The notes beneath the pieces were generated by a model. It was not told where the DNA came from. It saw only the letters and a list, made by a program, of their open reading frames with translations, and ran no database searches. Shown piece after piece: positions 1 to 11,448 of a stretch of 64,000 nucleotides of DNA. Each line of letters opens with the position of its first letter. Within the stretch, counting starts at the first letter, position 1. Both the position numbers and the translations under genes were made by a program. Source of the DNA: Heterocephalus glaber (lineage: Eukaryota; Chordata; Mammalia; Rodentia; Bathyergidae); NCBI RefSeq assembly GCF_000247695.1, contig NW_004624734.1:30380550-30444549 (forward strand). The letters run 5' to 3'.

Positions 1-104
1 AAAAAAAAAAAAAGGTATCTTGCCATGTTTCCCAGGCTGATCTTGAACTTGTGGGCTCAAGTGATCTTCCTGTCATAGCCTCACATGTAGCTATCACACC
101 TGGC
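1..104 (-). mobile_element. B1 (7SL-derived) SINE, antisense, cut by window edge
   Basis: The window opens in a T/A-tail and reads as the reverse complement of a B1 monomer: cccaggctgatcttgaac, then the B1 A-box end cacctggct near 104. The true tail lies outside the window. Confidence 0.8.
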
Positions 105-873
105 TTAAACTCCATTTTGGTTGGAACTTATACATCCACTCAGTTAAAAGGAAGAAGGAATCATGGCCATTTCATGTGTTTCTCTTTTGAACATGTCCTC
201 TACTTAGTGTTGTAGTTTCTATATTGAATAGATTCTTTGGCTCAGTCAGCTCTCAAACAAGGAACTATTAACACAGTACCATTGCTTCCTATAAACAGCC
301 TTGGAATATTCCATCTTGTTCGTTTTTTACATCTTTTTGCATGCTTTTAAAATCAGCTTCTTTAGGTATCAAGCTTTCTTCCACATCTCCCCAAATCATA
401 TTTAAATGTTGGTCATAAGACATGTTGCCAATATTTAATCCTTCTGTCCTTTCCACATCTTTTCTTTTCTATTGCTTCTTCCTCAGGAAACTGATTTAAT
501 CCTACAGGGGCCACTGTACTCAAACTGTGAGAAAGGACTCCAGTTAGCCTCATGGTTAAGATGGGGAAGGAGCAGGAAGGGAAAGAATAAGGTGAGAAGG
601 AAGTAGAGATGTGGTAATTCTGTATTTCAAATTTCTATATAATGACAGTGCTTCTTGGGGACTTTAAGTAGCTTTTCCCATGTGACCCAACTAGTTAAAA
701 GCAGAGCTGGGAGTTGAGTCTGGGTCAGTAAAGCTCCAAAACACTGTTTCCATTACATCACACTACTCAATATAAACAGCAAAATCTCATTAAATGCAGG
801 TAATGGGCAACAGTGATGAGCAGACTGCATAAATACAGTCATGCATGGTTCACTAAATGAGTCTAGAAGAATG
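105..873. other. Intergenic sequence without a gene; MIR-like stretch at about 655-768
   Basis: Most of this stretch is single-copy AT-rich DNA with no credible ORF. Around 655-768 the order 'catgtgacccaactagt...agcagagctggga...gagtctgggtc' follows the 3' half of a MIR SINE in + orientation. That assignment rests on recalled MIR consensus. Confidence 0.5.
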
Positions 874-1270
874 TGTTGGTTACTTTCCTCTTGTTTCTCT
901 CGTTGGCCACACCCAAAGTTAGAGAGGAAGGAGTTTATTTGGCTTACATTTCATAGAGGTTTCAGCCCATAGTCAGCTGGCCCCAAGGCAGGGATGGCAA
1001 ACAGACATTGCAGAGGAGAAACAACATGGCGAGCACAAGGTAGCAAAGGCAACAAGAGGAGTTTAACAGCATCTTTCTGCCAGTATCTTTTATCTTATTC
1101 AGGTTACCAGGATTAGGGCAGTGTCAAACTAATCACTCGCATGTAGTGGTTTAGTAATCACACACCCTTACCTCAGCATCACACATTCCAGATTCAACCT
1201 CCACTGAAAAAGAAAGTCTCACCACATCCATATGAGGCTTCAGGGGGACATCTAACCACAAACCATAACA
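874..1270 (-). mobile_element. Solo LTR, MaLR-like (ERVL-MaLR), antisense
   Basis: The element starts TGTTGG and ends AACA, with the motifs 'gtttatttggcttacatttc' near the start and 'aaccataaca' at the end, which is typical of the reverse complement of MaLR LTRs. The flanks aagaatg (left) and aagagtg (right) look like a decayed target-site duplication. No internal retroviral sequence is attached, so this is a solo LTR. Confidence 0.65.
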
Positions 1271-2936
1271 AAGAGTGACCATGGAAACCAGGGTCAGGAC
1301 AAGTGAACGACTTTCTGCAATTATCAACATTATGTATGACAAACTTTTACTATGTACATGGGACTATGCTAGATGCTTTGAGGGAAACACAGAGCATTGG
1401 ATAAGATGGCACTCAGGAGACTTACAGTATGTGAGAGGAAAAAGTATGCGCTGTAATAGTCAGGAAACCTGGAAACAGAGAGCACACTGTCATTTGACAA
1501 TTCCGGTGAGGCTAAGGGACTCATTTATTTATAAAGATGGTGGTGAGGATTAGGGAATTGGAAAAGAATAATGCAGTACTCTGGCTATCAACAATAGGCT
1601 TCTATTTCCCATGCCACTGAAACATGAAGAGTCAAGGAGAAGGGGCAGAGCTCAGCTGCATGAAGAGCGAGGAACAAGCCCCTCTCCCTGGAGATGTGAC
1701 TTTCAGTAGAGAGAAGTAATCAACTTGTGGTGACTCATGAAGGAGGAAGCCACAATAATAAATACCTCCAAGTCATGCTTTCCAATCCTCAGTTTCCTGG
1801 TGTTGCTTCCTATTAGCTAACCCTAGCCAGAACCTGGATGGTGAGCACTGATTCCATCCTTTAACACCAGTCTCCTGGTACAGCGAGGAGTGGACAAAGG
1901 TAGAGAGTGACTCTGAAAGGGCCAATGGAAGATAATTTTCTAAATTTTCAAACCATTTAAGTGTATTATAGAGGCTAAAAACCACAAGAGAATTACTGTA
2001 AATTCTTTTGTGAAATAGTATCCTTATTATGTAGTATCATTTTTAAATATCATCACATTCTCTTATTAGGTTACATTCAATTAAGAATGGCTGGAATTAA
2101 CTACTAAAACAGACTGGCTTCCAGGTTCGCCCAAAGTGAGAAGCAGGTGATTTAAACCTGCGGAACGAGTACATTTCAATTGCATAAGCAGTGTTTTTGC
2201 TCAATTTTTTTCCGTTGTGCAACCTTATTCTACTTGCTAATATTTTCTCCATGCCCTTTTCCATCATTTTTAAATGACTTTCTTTCTTCCATCTTTACTC
2301 TCTCCTTTTCTCCAATAAAAAGGGTTGCTTGGCTCATGCCTCCATCAACAGACGCTTGGAAATAATGCACTGTGGCAAACTTTCAAGGATTTTTTCTCTT
2401 TCCTCCCTCCAGAGAGAAAAACAAAAGGGTAAAGATGGCTGGAGGGATTGGATGAGAACATTGTTTTACTGGAATTTGCAGCTGTTTCTGGATTGCAGAA
2501 GTCACTGGAGGGAAACAATGTGTTCAGGGACTGAAGGAAATGGTTTGGCTCCAATCTGTCCCAAGTCGTCTGGGGAGGAATTTTTTCATTGTTATAGAGG
2601 TTAGTACTCACTAAAGATTTTGCCTCTCTCTGTGAAGTGTGTGTGACAGGGGAGCAACATGAGAAATTCACAGAGGTCCAAGTAGAGAAAGCAAAGGTAA
2701 ATGCTGGTGAAAGGTAAAGGTAGAAAGATAACTGATCTTTGTACAGGGCCCAGGGCATTCTCTGGTTTTGCCATAGGTGTGCACTCATTAAAGGTTCACT
2801 TTTTAAAAATTCTCTTTATAAATTACCAAGCCTCGGGTCTTCTTTTATTACAAGAGAAAATGGTAAGTAAGACAAATATGCTTATAGTGAAATGTATCCT
2901 ATTTAGTGTGCAGTTCTGAGTTTTAAATTGTACAGT
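1271..2936. other. Intergenic, no gene; weak L2-like segment at about 1310-1530
   Basis: Small ORFs here (up to 147 codons on the minus strand at 2345-2788) match no family I recognise and show no splice context. Around 1340-1400 'ttttactatgtacatgggac...tgctagatgctttg' resembles an L2 3' region. The rest looks single-copy. Confidence 0.4.
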
Positions 2937-3112
2937 AACTGGGTGTGGTGTTGCATGCCTAGAATCTCAGCTACCTGGGAGGCTGAGGCAAGAAGATTGC
3001 AAGAGTGAGGCCAGACTGGGCAATTTGGCAAAATAAACAGTAAGAGTTGGGCTTATACTGCAGTGGTAGACTGCCCTTGAGCTCAATCTCCAGTACTGAA
3101 AGAAAAGAATAT
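2937..3112 (+). mobile_element. B1-dID dimeric SINE
   Basis: The left half is a diverged B1 ('ctgggtgtggtgttgcatgc', 'gggaggctgaggcaagaaga') and the right half is an ID-like tRNA-Ala unit ending 'ctccagtactgaaagaaaag'. The order B1 then ID marks the B1-dID class of non-muroid rodents. Confidence 0.8.
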
Positions 3113-3240
3113 AGCTATGTTGTAACAGGAACAGAAATGCTAGGCCTGCAGATGCTCAACAGGTAACTAAAAGCAGGATAGAGCTTGGCATCTCTGCCTT
3201 CATTTTATGTTTCTCTTACTACCTTAAAACATTGGGGTTG

Positions 3241-3339
3241 GGGCCAGGGATTTAGCTCAGTGGTTCCACCGCCTGCGTCGCAAGCGCAAGGACCAGAGTT
3301 TGATCCCCGGTACCAAAAGAACAAAACAAAACAAAAAAA
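3241..3339 (+). mobile_element. ID SINE (tRNA-Ala-derived) with target-site duplication
   Basis: Body begins gggccagggatttagctcag (tRNA A box) and has the B box agtttgatccccggtacc followed by an A-rich tail with C interruptions. The direct repeat acattgggg flanks it at 3230-3238 and 3340-3348. The flanks prove retrotransposition, so this is not a functional tRNA gene. Confidence 0.92.
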
Positions 3340-3519
3340 ACATTGGGGCAGATCCAAGCTCAGCTCTACATGTAAGGATGCTAATGACTCAGAGAGTATC
3401 TGTATTACAAGGTTTATTAGCCCTCAGTTTACCTAGCTGATCTCATCCTGCTTCGAGGCCGAGGAAACCAAGATAAGAGCAACTAAAATAATGTTTAGGA
3501 TTTGCAGGGACATCTAATT

Positions 3520-4185
3520 GTCAGCTTTTATAACATCCAGTTCCAGACCCCTGGAGCAGTGCCTAGAAGTCTTCAGTCATTGTCTTAAATACCTTGGGTT
3601 CTAGGAAGAGCAGAGCCTCACAGACCACTCCATAATGAAATCACTCCCCAAGTGGGAGCAGTTATCCCAGGACAGGAACTGAGATTGCCACTTCAATGGG
3701 AGCTCTCATCTCATGATGGGAACCAAACTGCCCCCTGAAGTGATGAAGACTCTCCCAGGACCTCACAGAACCTGTCCCGAGACATGGAGCAACCAGACCA
3801 AGACTTGAGCAGCATTACCTACCCTGTCAGCTCTGTACCCTCCTCCTAGCAATGCACACTCCCAACGCTTGCCTTTGTTCCTCTTTTCTATAAAACTCCA
3901 AAGTCTATTCGAAGACAGACCTTGAACTTCGACCTGTGCTTCCCAGCATGGCCATGCTGACTAAAGCTCCTTTTCTGCCCTTGGCTGTTCTGTCTCCTTG
4001 ATTGGTGTTTTGGGGCAGGTGGCCAACGTTGGTCTGTTGGGACCACTGGAACTGGAGCTTTTGCCCTAAAAATCCCAGTAAACCTCCTACCATCAAGTTC
4101 CATCGCTCCCCCTCACTCCCCAATACCTTTGTGGCCAGCCTTGTCCCAACTCTAGCTCCCAAAATCTATAGTTTTCCTTGACAAT
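3520..4185 (+). mobile_element. LTR-like relic, probably gammaretroviral-type (ERV1)
   Basis: A TATA-like tataaaactcc at about 3890 is followed some 70 bp later by gctgactaaagctcctttt, which resembles the polyadenylation region of an ERV1 LTR, and by a U5-like 'ggctgttctgtctcc'. Boundaries and family are uncertain and no gag/pol/env reading frame is present. Confidence 0.5.
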
Positions 4186-4569
4186 AATAGACATCAGTGA
4201 AACCACAGTGTAAGCTTTGGGCTCTGTCTTCTTTCACTTAACATAATGTATTTGAGATTCATCCACACGTGTGAATAGTAGTTTGGTCCATATTTTTTAA
4301 AATGTTAGACACAACATAAAATTTACCATTTGAAACATTCTTAAGTATATGATTCAGTGGTATTTAAGTACATTCACATTGTAACACAACCACCACCACC
4401 ACCATCCATCTATAGAACTTTTTTCTAAACTAAAATTCTGCATCCATTAAATAATGACTCCCTATTTCTCCCTCCCCGTATCCCCTGGTAACCTCTATTG
4501 TACTGTTTCTATAAATTTGGGTACTCTAGATACTTCACGTTGAGGTAGAAGAGTTAAAGATAGGTAGAG

Positions 4570-4757
4570 AGCTGGGCACAGGGGTGCGTGCCTGTAATCC
4601 TGGCACTAAGGGAAGCTGAGGCAGGAGGATTGCAACTTCAAGTCCCACCTGGGTAACTTAGCAAGACTCTATCTCAGAATAAAAAATAGATGGGTTGGGA
4701 ATGTAGCTCAGTGCAAGTCCCCTGGATTGAATCCCCTGTACCACTGAGGGGGAAAAA
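4570..4757 (+). mobile_element. B1-dID SINE inserted in the L1
   Basis: B1 half ('gtgcctgtaatcctggcac', 'ggcaggaggattgcaac') is joined to an ID half ('gggaatgtagctcagtgc', 'attgaatcccctgtacc'). It breaks the antisense L1. Confidence 0.85.
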
Positions 4758-5285
4758 AACTTATAAAAGAGATGAGGAAAATTGTAATTTCAAAATTGTT
4801 CTTTTAAGAAAACTGCCACTTCGGGTCACAAAATTGCCAAAGGTTACAATGCCCTCCTTCCACGAAACCCATTCAAAAATCCCTAAGATTCTTAAAAGAT
4901 ATAATAAGCCAGCAAATTGGGCTCCTACCTTTTACCTGAAAATTTAGCCCATGTCTTTCACCCTTAAATTGAGCCTGAGCTTTTCTTTTGGTACTAGCAA
5001 TTCACAAATCCCAGATTCCTACCCCAAGAGCACATTAATACCCCCAGACCCAGATAACATTGCATTCTTCAGTGCCTACACTTCTTTCTGAGTGTGTACT
5101 TTGGTTCTGTTTAATAAGTCTGCCAGTGCCTCTCACTGATGAGTCCCAAAATGCTTTTTGACAACAAACCAAGAAGCTACTCTGTGGGTGGCTGTGAGCT
5201 GAGGTCTCCACCTCCTCTTTGGAGGTAACTCTTTGTCCCCCATCTGGTGACACTATGCCATAATTAGAATCATGCAATATTTGTC
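4758..5285. mobile_element. Non-L1 insert, possible LTR
   Basis: This block sits between two pieces of the same L1, so it arrived by insertion. The phrase 'ttctgtttaataagtctgcc' at about 5105 could be an LTR polyadenylation region. I cannot name the family. Confidence 0.35.
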
Positions 5286-5417
5286 CTTTGGTGTATGACT
5301 TTGGTGTTTTTAAAGTTTATGCATACTGTAGCATGTATCAGACTTTCATCCCTTTTTAAGGCTGAATGATATTCCATTGAATGTATATTCCACATTTTGT
5401 AAATTCATTTGTAATAG

Positions 5418-5930
5418 GAGTTAGTGAGGTAAGAGTTAAGATTCTATCAACCAGTAAGGACAGCAGCCCCAAAATAGAGTCAGGAAGCTCAGAATGTAGT
5501 CTACTGAGTCATGAGGCTCCAGGGATCTTACAAAAACATCTGCTAGGTATCTCTCAGCTATCTGGGACCTCCCCGGAGCATGATCGGGCAGGCTATTGGC
5601 TCAAGGGAACATGGGCACTGTGTGAACACTGCATAGAGTGGACTCCTAAAAACATGTAGTCCCATATAGGGTAGAGATTAGATTGCTTACACGATGCCCA
5701 ACCTCCCTTCTAAATCCCTTAAAAAACCCTAGACAAAGCCCTTGTAGGTATCCTGCTCAGAACCTCCTTCCAGTTAGCAGGAGCTGTACTTCCTTCCTTT
5801 CATATCGTTTACTTGCTTGCCTTTATATCTTTAAACAAATTTGCTTGCATCTTACCTCCTCCAACCTGTAGTATCATTCTTTGTCACCATGGGACATGAC
5901 CCCACAGTTCCAGTAACACTTTCGTCCAGG
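5418..5930 (+). mobile_element. LTR-like insert within the L1
   Basis: The L1 text stops at about 5417 ('aaattcatttgtaatagg') and resumes at about 5931 ('gctggacattgggaatgc'). The block between is foreign, with a pyrimidine-rich end and 'atctttaaacaaatttgctt' resembling an LTR R/U5 region. Family not identified. Confidence 0.4.
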
Positions 5931-6110
5931 GCTGGACATTGGGAATGCTTCTACCTTTTGGTTATTGTGAATAACGTTGCTATGAACATTGGTACAAGTT
6001 TATTCTTTTTTATTGCTGAGAAGTATTGCATTTTATGGGAGAATCATAGTTTGTTTCCTGTGTTTGGTGATTGTGAATAAAATCACTATAAACAGCTGTG
6101 TACAGATTTA

Positions 6111-6196
6111 TTTTGGGGGGGCGGTTCTGGGGATCAAACTCAGGTTCTTGCACTTGTGAGGCAGGCAGCAGAACCACTGAGCTAAATCCCTGGCCC
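6111..6196 (-). mobile_element. ID SINE, antisense, with target-site duplication
   Basis: Reverse complement of the ID body: gaaccactgagctaaatccc at the right end and 'ggatcaaactcaggttc' (B box) at the left. The flanks agctgtgtacagattt and agctgtgtatagattt are the duplicated target, one mismatch apart. Confidence 0.92.
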
Positions 6197-6206
6197 AGCT
6201 GTGTAT

Positions 6207-6278
6207 AGATTTTTGTATTAAAATGTTTCATTTCACCTGTACAGATTTTTGTATTAAAATGTTTCATTTCACCTGGGT
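6207..6278. repeat. Perfect or near-perfect 36-bp tandem duplication
   Basis: The unit starting agatttttgtattaaaatg is present twice in a row at period 36 (starts 6207 and 6243). It lies directly downstream of the ID insertion, inside the L1 relic. Confidence 0.9.
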
Positions 6279-6483
6279 AGATACCTAGGAATGGATTGCT
6301 GGATCATGTAGTAAGCATATGTCCAACTTTATAAGAAATAGTCAAAAAAAAAAAGAAAGAAACAGTCAAAACTGTTTTCCACAGTGTCTTTATTATTTTG
6401 CATTGTCATCAGTAATATATGACAACTCTAGATAATCTACATCCTTGTTACTTCTTGATGTTGGATTATTTCATTCACTTAGA

Positions 6484-6676
6484 TTTTTTTTTCAGACCCT
6501 AGGATTGAACCCAGGGTCTTTGCACTGAACCACATCCCCAGCCCTTTTTTATTTTTTTATTCTCAGACTGGATCTCACTGAGTTGCTAAGTTGCCCAGAC
6601 TGGGCTGGAACTTGTGATCCTTCTGCCTCAGCTTCCCTTAGTGCTCAGATTACAGGCATGTGCCTCACACCCAATT
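6484..6676 (-). mobile_element. B1-dID SINE, antisense
   Basis: Reads ID half first ('aggattgaacccagggtctt', 'aaccacatccccagcc'), then the B1 half ('gttgctaagttgcccagact', 'gcctcagcttcccttagtgc'). This is the order expected for a reversed B1-dID. Confidence 0.85.
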
Positions 6677-6830
6677 CTCATAGTACTTTTTATTAGTATT
6701 TCACTAATGACTAATGATGTTGAATATCTTTCCATGTGCTTGTCATCTGCATATTTTTGTTGGTGAAATTTCTGTTAAAAATCTCTTGTATTTAAAAAAA
6801 AATATATGGGTAAGCCAATTTTTAAATTTT

Positions 6831-7583
6831 TTGATTTGTGAGTCTGAGGTCTTGAATTCCAGTCCAGGACAATCTTTTGGAAGTGACTGTAGGAGTATTC
6901 TTCTCCAGCAAAGCCAGCCCTGACTTTTACCACCAGTCTCCTAATGAAGAAGCACATCTTTATGGGACAAATCATTGCAGACTGAATTAATAATTTTTAT
7001 TCTAAGAGACAGCGAACCTGATAGCAAATCTATTAGCCAAACCTAGAAATCTTATATCATCTCAGAGTGATAGAAAGAGAGTGAGTTTTAGAATTAGATA
7101 AATCTGTTTTGAAACCTGGTGTTACCGATTATGAGCCGTATGTCTTTGGAAATGTTACTTCGCTGCTTCAAGCATTCTTTTCCTTGTCTGTTAAATGATA
7201 ATAACGATCTCCACCTATAGTGCAATTGTGACACTCACTACATGGAGTTGGGACAAATTTCACAGGTTAAAGACATAGTCCTCCCCAAGATTCTCCTCCT
7301 TCCAGACACCCACTCAAGCCCTGGGTTTTCCAGACCACCTGTGCTTCTCACCAACTGGCTACATGTTCAAGGGTCCTACCCACCCCTCCCTCACCTTGAA
7401 GTTTGATAATTCACTAAAATAAGTCACAGAACTCAGGAAAGCATATACGAATGACCACAGCTTTTAGAAAGGATACAAATTAGGACTAGCCAAATGGAGA
7501 TATACACAGCCCAGGTCTGGGAGGATCCAAAATGCAGTTTCCATGTCCTCTGGCACATCATCTTCCCAGCATATCAGTGTGTG
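6831..7583. other. Intergenic; MIR (minus) at about 7060-7245
   Basis: At 7060-7245 the series 'ttttagaattagataaatct', 'gaaatgttacttcgctgctt' and 'tgtctgttaaatgataataa' follows MIR in reverse. The flanks hold no gene; 7400-7560 may be part of an older, unnamed repeat. Confidence 0.5.
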
Positions 7584-7585
7584 CC

Positions 7586-8114
7586 TGAATCAGTTCAGGC
7601 TGCTATAACAAAATGCAGTGGTACCTTGGTTAATGAACTCAATTTGCTCTGCAATTTTGCAAAAGATGGCCATGTTTGTGCTTGTGTGGGAAAGATGGCT
7701 ACAGTCATTTGTCACCTGATGCAGAGTTTGCAAACAAAAACAAAGTTTTGCCAAATCCTTTTATTTGCATACTAAATGTTTACCAACAATAGCATTCAGG
7801 AACCGAGCCACTACTGTACTGTATACTGAGGTGAATTAAACAACAGAAATTTATTTTTTGTAGTTCTGGAGGCTGGGAAGTCAAATAAGGTCAAGTGATT
7901 AATCTGAAAAGATACCTTCTTGGTGTACCATAATGTCAAAATAAGAGACTGATCAGTCTTGTGCCTCTTCTTCTAAGAACACTAATTCCATTCATCAGGG
8001 TAGAGCCAAAACCAGCAATGCCTTCTAGCACTGAAGATCTCCACCTCCAATTACTGTTATATTGAGTCTTCAATATAGGAATTTGGGGGAGATAGAAACA
8101 TTTGGTCCATAACA
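7586..8114 (-). mobile_element. MLT1-like MaLR solo LTR, antisense, broken by a MITE
   Basis: 'ttcaggctgctataacaaaa' at 7595 and 'taaacaacagaaatttattt' at 7838 are adjacent in MLT1-type LTRs but are here separated by about 200 bp. The LTR continues with 'agttctggaggctgggaagt' and ends 'ggtccataaca'. Confidence 0.75.
7616..7816. mobile_element. Short palindrome-ended DNA element (MITE) nested in the LTR
   Basis: The left end cagtggtaccttggtt and the right end ggaaccgagccactactg are imperfect reverse complements. The insert splits the MLT1-like LTR. Its ends match those of the element at about 19236-19427. Confidence 0.6.
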
Positions 8115-9029
8115 GTATTCATTATCAATCAGAAAGTTCAATTGAGGTCTGGTGTACAGAGTTTTTATTGGTGTTTCATTGCATAACCATGATCAATCAA
8201 ATCACTGCTCATGTGATTAAACTAAATTTCCAGCCTTCCTCCCTAGCCATTTCATTCCCAGGTCAAGTAATATTACAGGGCTTAAAACCCCAACTCTCAA
8301 GTTACATGAGCTTTCTAGTATGAAACTTCCTCCTATGTTATGTTATTAGAAGAAACTCAGGTGTGGCCTGAGCCCCCCGACACACACACACAAATATCCA
8401 GGACACTCCAGTCACTTAGGAAATTCTAAGAAGTTAATTTCTCTCCCAGGAAGCAAGGACAAGACCATAAAAATTCTTTATTGCACAACACTACCTAACA
8501 AACTTGTGAGAAGAACAGTTTTACGCATATAATGCATTTAAAACAGCATAGATCCTCAATAAATGATAATTATTAGCCATTATTTTGTGTTAGCTTGTTT
8601 TATAAGCTAGTAAAAGGAGGCCTTTTTATAACACCTGGAAAAGAACATTTAATAAAGCATTTTGATGATAGAGTTTACTTTGTTATCTTATAAAATATCC
8701 TTTCACTAAGGTTGGTATTTCCATGTGGAATTGGTACCAACTTATAGGTTTGCTAGATTCTCTTTTTAAAAATGAGGACCTATTTAAAAAAATAAGAACT
8801 TATTAGCCTAGCTTTTAGCTGTGAGAGAGGGGACCAAATGGAAAGAGCCTAGCTTTAATAATGATTATGCTGATGTAAGACACATTTTAATTTTTTATTT
8901 AAAATTAAATAGTACTCAGAGTACACAGACAGCTGAAACATATGTATTGTTACTAATGGCCTTTTGTGTTACTGAAAATACCTCCAAAATCTATAGCTTC
9001 ATTTACTGATCAGACCCTCATCTAACTTT
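8115..9029. other. Intergenic, no gene seen; short (CA)n at about 8381
   Basis: AT-rich single-copy sequence with only short unrecognised ORFs and a short acacacacacac run at 8381-8394. Confidence 0.5.
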
Positions 9030-9434
9030 TGGGGGGAACAATGAGAAATAAAAAGAAAGAGACAGACACAATCTTGAAGACATAAAGGGGGGACCGGGAG
9101 GAGACCTGCCTCTAGCAGACAGACTCAAATAAAACTCCGAGGTTGGTCCACTTTTATTAGCCAGTGAGAAGCATGGGGGAGGGTAGCACGCATTTCATGG
9201 AACAGCAACTATAGAGAATGGGTGGATAAGGGTTAAGTTAATGAGGAACACTCGAATGCCCATATATTGACAACTGTTCTCAACAAATGCTGTCCTGCCT
9301 CAGGAGTACCAGATTACTGGCATTTGGCCCATAGCCGGGGGCATGCAGTCTTCCACATACTTCCCTGTTCCTGAGGCAAGATGACATTGCCTTCGAGGTG
9401 GTGAGATCTGAGTTAAGTAGCCTAGTCCTCAACA
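9030..9434 (-). mobile_element. Solo LTR, possibly class II (ERVK-like), antisense
   Basis: On the minus strand, an AATAAA-containing segment (complement of 9150-9156) is followed by a pyrimidine-rich U5-like stretch ending in C-rich sequence at 9030-9040. This layout fits a betaretroviral-type LTR. No internal genes are attached, and family assignment needs a database comparison. Confidence 0.5.
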
Positions 9435-9612
9435 TTTATTTGCTTGCAAAAACTTTTACCTGAGCATATCATAATTTTAGCAATTTAAAAGCTCTCCATT
9501 CTAGATTCTTAACTGACGAAACTCATGACCACATTCTCACTATTGTCAATGCTTACCTGCATCACTAGTGATATTTTATGATGTATAAATTTGTGTTAAA
9601 GTTCTCTATAGG

Positions 9613-9643
<31 letters not shown>
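9613..9643. repeat. (TG)n microsatellite
   Basis: An uninterrupted alternating tg run of about 30 bp. Confidence 0.97.
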
Positions 9644-9644
<1 letters not shown>

Positions 9645-10080
9645 ATAAAAAGATTTATTTTAAGGAATTGCCTTACCTTACATCATGGAGGCTGGATGAT
9701 TTCAAACTTTAATGGAGAGAACAGCAGGGTAGAATTGCAGGTAAGTTTTGCAGTTCTGAGTCCAAAAGCAGTCTGCTATAGAAACAGGAAGACCTGATGT
9801 TGCAGATGAAATTCAAAGGCAATCAGCTGGAGAATTCCCTCTTGCTTGGGAGGGGACACCCTTTTGTTCTAGTCAGAGCTTTAGTGGCTTTGATGAGGCC
9901 CAACATATTGTGGAGAGAGATCTGCTTTACCAAAAGTCCACCAACTTCAAAGTAAATCTCATCTAAAGATGCCCTTGCAGAAACATCCAGGATAATTGCA
10001 TCTGGGCACTATGGCCTAGTTAGGTTGACACATGGAATTAATGGTTAAAAAATTGCTATCTCCAACATATGTACTGAGAC
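9645..10080. repeat. Ancient interspersed repeat, class unresolved
   Basis: The order 'gatttattttaaggaattgc', 'catcatggaggctgg', 'gcagtctgctatagaaacag', 'gatgaggcccaacatattgt' and 'ggcctagttaggttgacaca' is one I recall from a mammal-wide repeat. I am unsure whether it is LTR- or LINE-derived. Confidence 0.45.
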
Positions 10081-11365
10081 AACATGGTTTGACCTGAATG
10101 GCTCCAACATGCTCTGGGTGATTGTGTTAAGATGGTGGAATGAGGTTCATTTATCATCTTTTATGAGCTCCTCACTTGAAAAAAGGTTTAATTTAAAGAG
10201 CAGTTAGGGATATTGGGATGAGCCTCAGTCTGGCAGCTGGGTGGATCCCAAGGAATACGGATATGCCCTAGATGGGTAGACCCATGAAAAGGACCCAGCC
10301 AGGAAGATTCCTCTAAAGGTGAGGAAATAAGAGTCCTGAGATCTGGGGTCTTACTGATAACATTCACTAGACCTAAAAAGAAAAAAGGAAGGAATGAGGA
10401 AAAATATAGAAGAGAATGAGAAAATGTCAAGTGGCTTGTCACTCACACACACACACACACACACACACAGAACACACATACAGACAGTTTAGATAAGACT
10501 GCCTCTGCTTAATGCAGACATGTTCATTTTACTTACTGCCTTTGCTAGACAAGCTGACTTTTATATTTGCTATTTTCCTAATCTTTAATGTGTGCATTCC
10601 CATTGCCTTTCAGGCTCTGAAGGAAAATTAGCTTCAGTTACATTTTGTTAAATGTATGAGCTTCAGTGAACTCTATTAAATCAGCCCCATAAATCAGCTT
10701 CCCCATTCCTTAATCATTTATTCTGCTCTTGCCTGGACTCTCTCCCACTTATCTCCTTCCAGCACGGAGTGATCCATGGCTGCACACTGTGTCCTTGATG
10801 ATAACACTCTCTCTTATCACACGTCCTTGCTCCTATCTTTCCCTAGTCTTTCCTCATTCTTCCTCCCTTCCAAGGTCCCTACTTTAGAGGAATGTGTTTT
10901 AGACACAACTTGGTGCTCAGCTCTGTTCCCAGACAAGACGCTGGGCCAAATCTTATCTAGGTACTTCTCATGAGAGTTTCTGTATTTGCCTACAAACCGG
11001 GAAAACACAGGCAAGAGTGACATTGGAGGTGCTTTCTTGAACCAGAAAACTTCCACAGGAAGTGAGGCAAAAATGAGGCTCTTGGAGGATCTGGGAACTG
11101 GAATTTGGTGCTGATGGGTGAGAAAACGAATAGGGAGGTCTCAAGGTTAGAGTTGGACAAAACTAGGAAGCTTGCAGAACTTACCATCATGCCCACCCTG
11201 CTCTTCCAGTTGTCACAACTCTCTCAACTTTTCATTGCCCAGATTCTTTCTGGACATTCTGGTCTTCCTTCCAGGCCTGCCCAACTGGACAACAGTAAAA
11301 TTTTAGATCTAATTTTCTTGCTTACATTTATTCAAATTTGTATTTAATTAGCTCTCAGCGAATAA
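10081..11365. other. Intergenic, no gene; (CA)n at 10440-10469
   Basis: Contains a (CA)n microsatellite of about 30 bp and otherwise single-copy sequence. Short ORFs (65-89 codons) match nothing recognisable. Confidence 0.6.
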
Positions 11366-11448
11366 TAAAGAATAAAAGATTTGAACAGATACTTCACTAA
11401 AGAAGATATCAAGTTGGCAAGTAAGTATATGAAAAGATGTAATCTGCT
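11366..11448 (+). mobile_element. Short L1 ORF2 fragment
   Basis: 'atttgaacagatacttcact' and 'catatgaaaagatgtaatc' are L1 ORF2 text. In L1 order this should follow, not precede, the next segment, so it is a separate older copy. Confidence 0.6.

Larger units (their letters stand above)
4186..6830 (-). mobile_element. Old L1 3' region, antisense, split by several insertions
   Basis: Pieces at 4186-4560, 5286-5417, 5931-6110, 6197-6480 and 6677-6830 read in order as one antisense L1 (ORF2 tail and 3' UTR). Marker strings are 'ttcacttaacataatgt', 'ggctgaatgatattccattg', 'ccttttggttattgtgaata', 'gaatggattgctggatcat' and 'actaatgatgttgaatat'. The intervals between them hold a B1-dID, two LTR-like segments, an ID and a second B1-dID. 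Confidence 0.8.
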
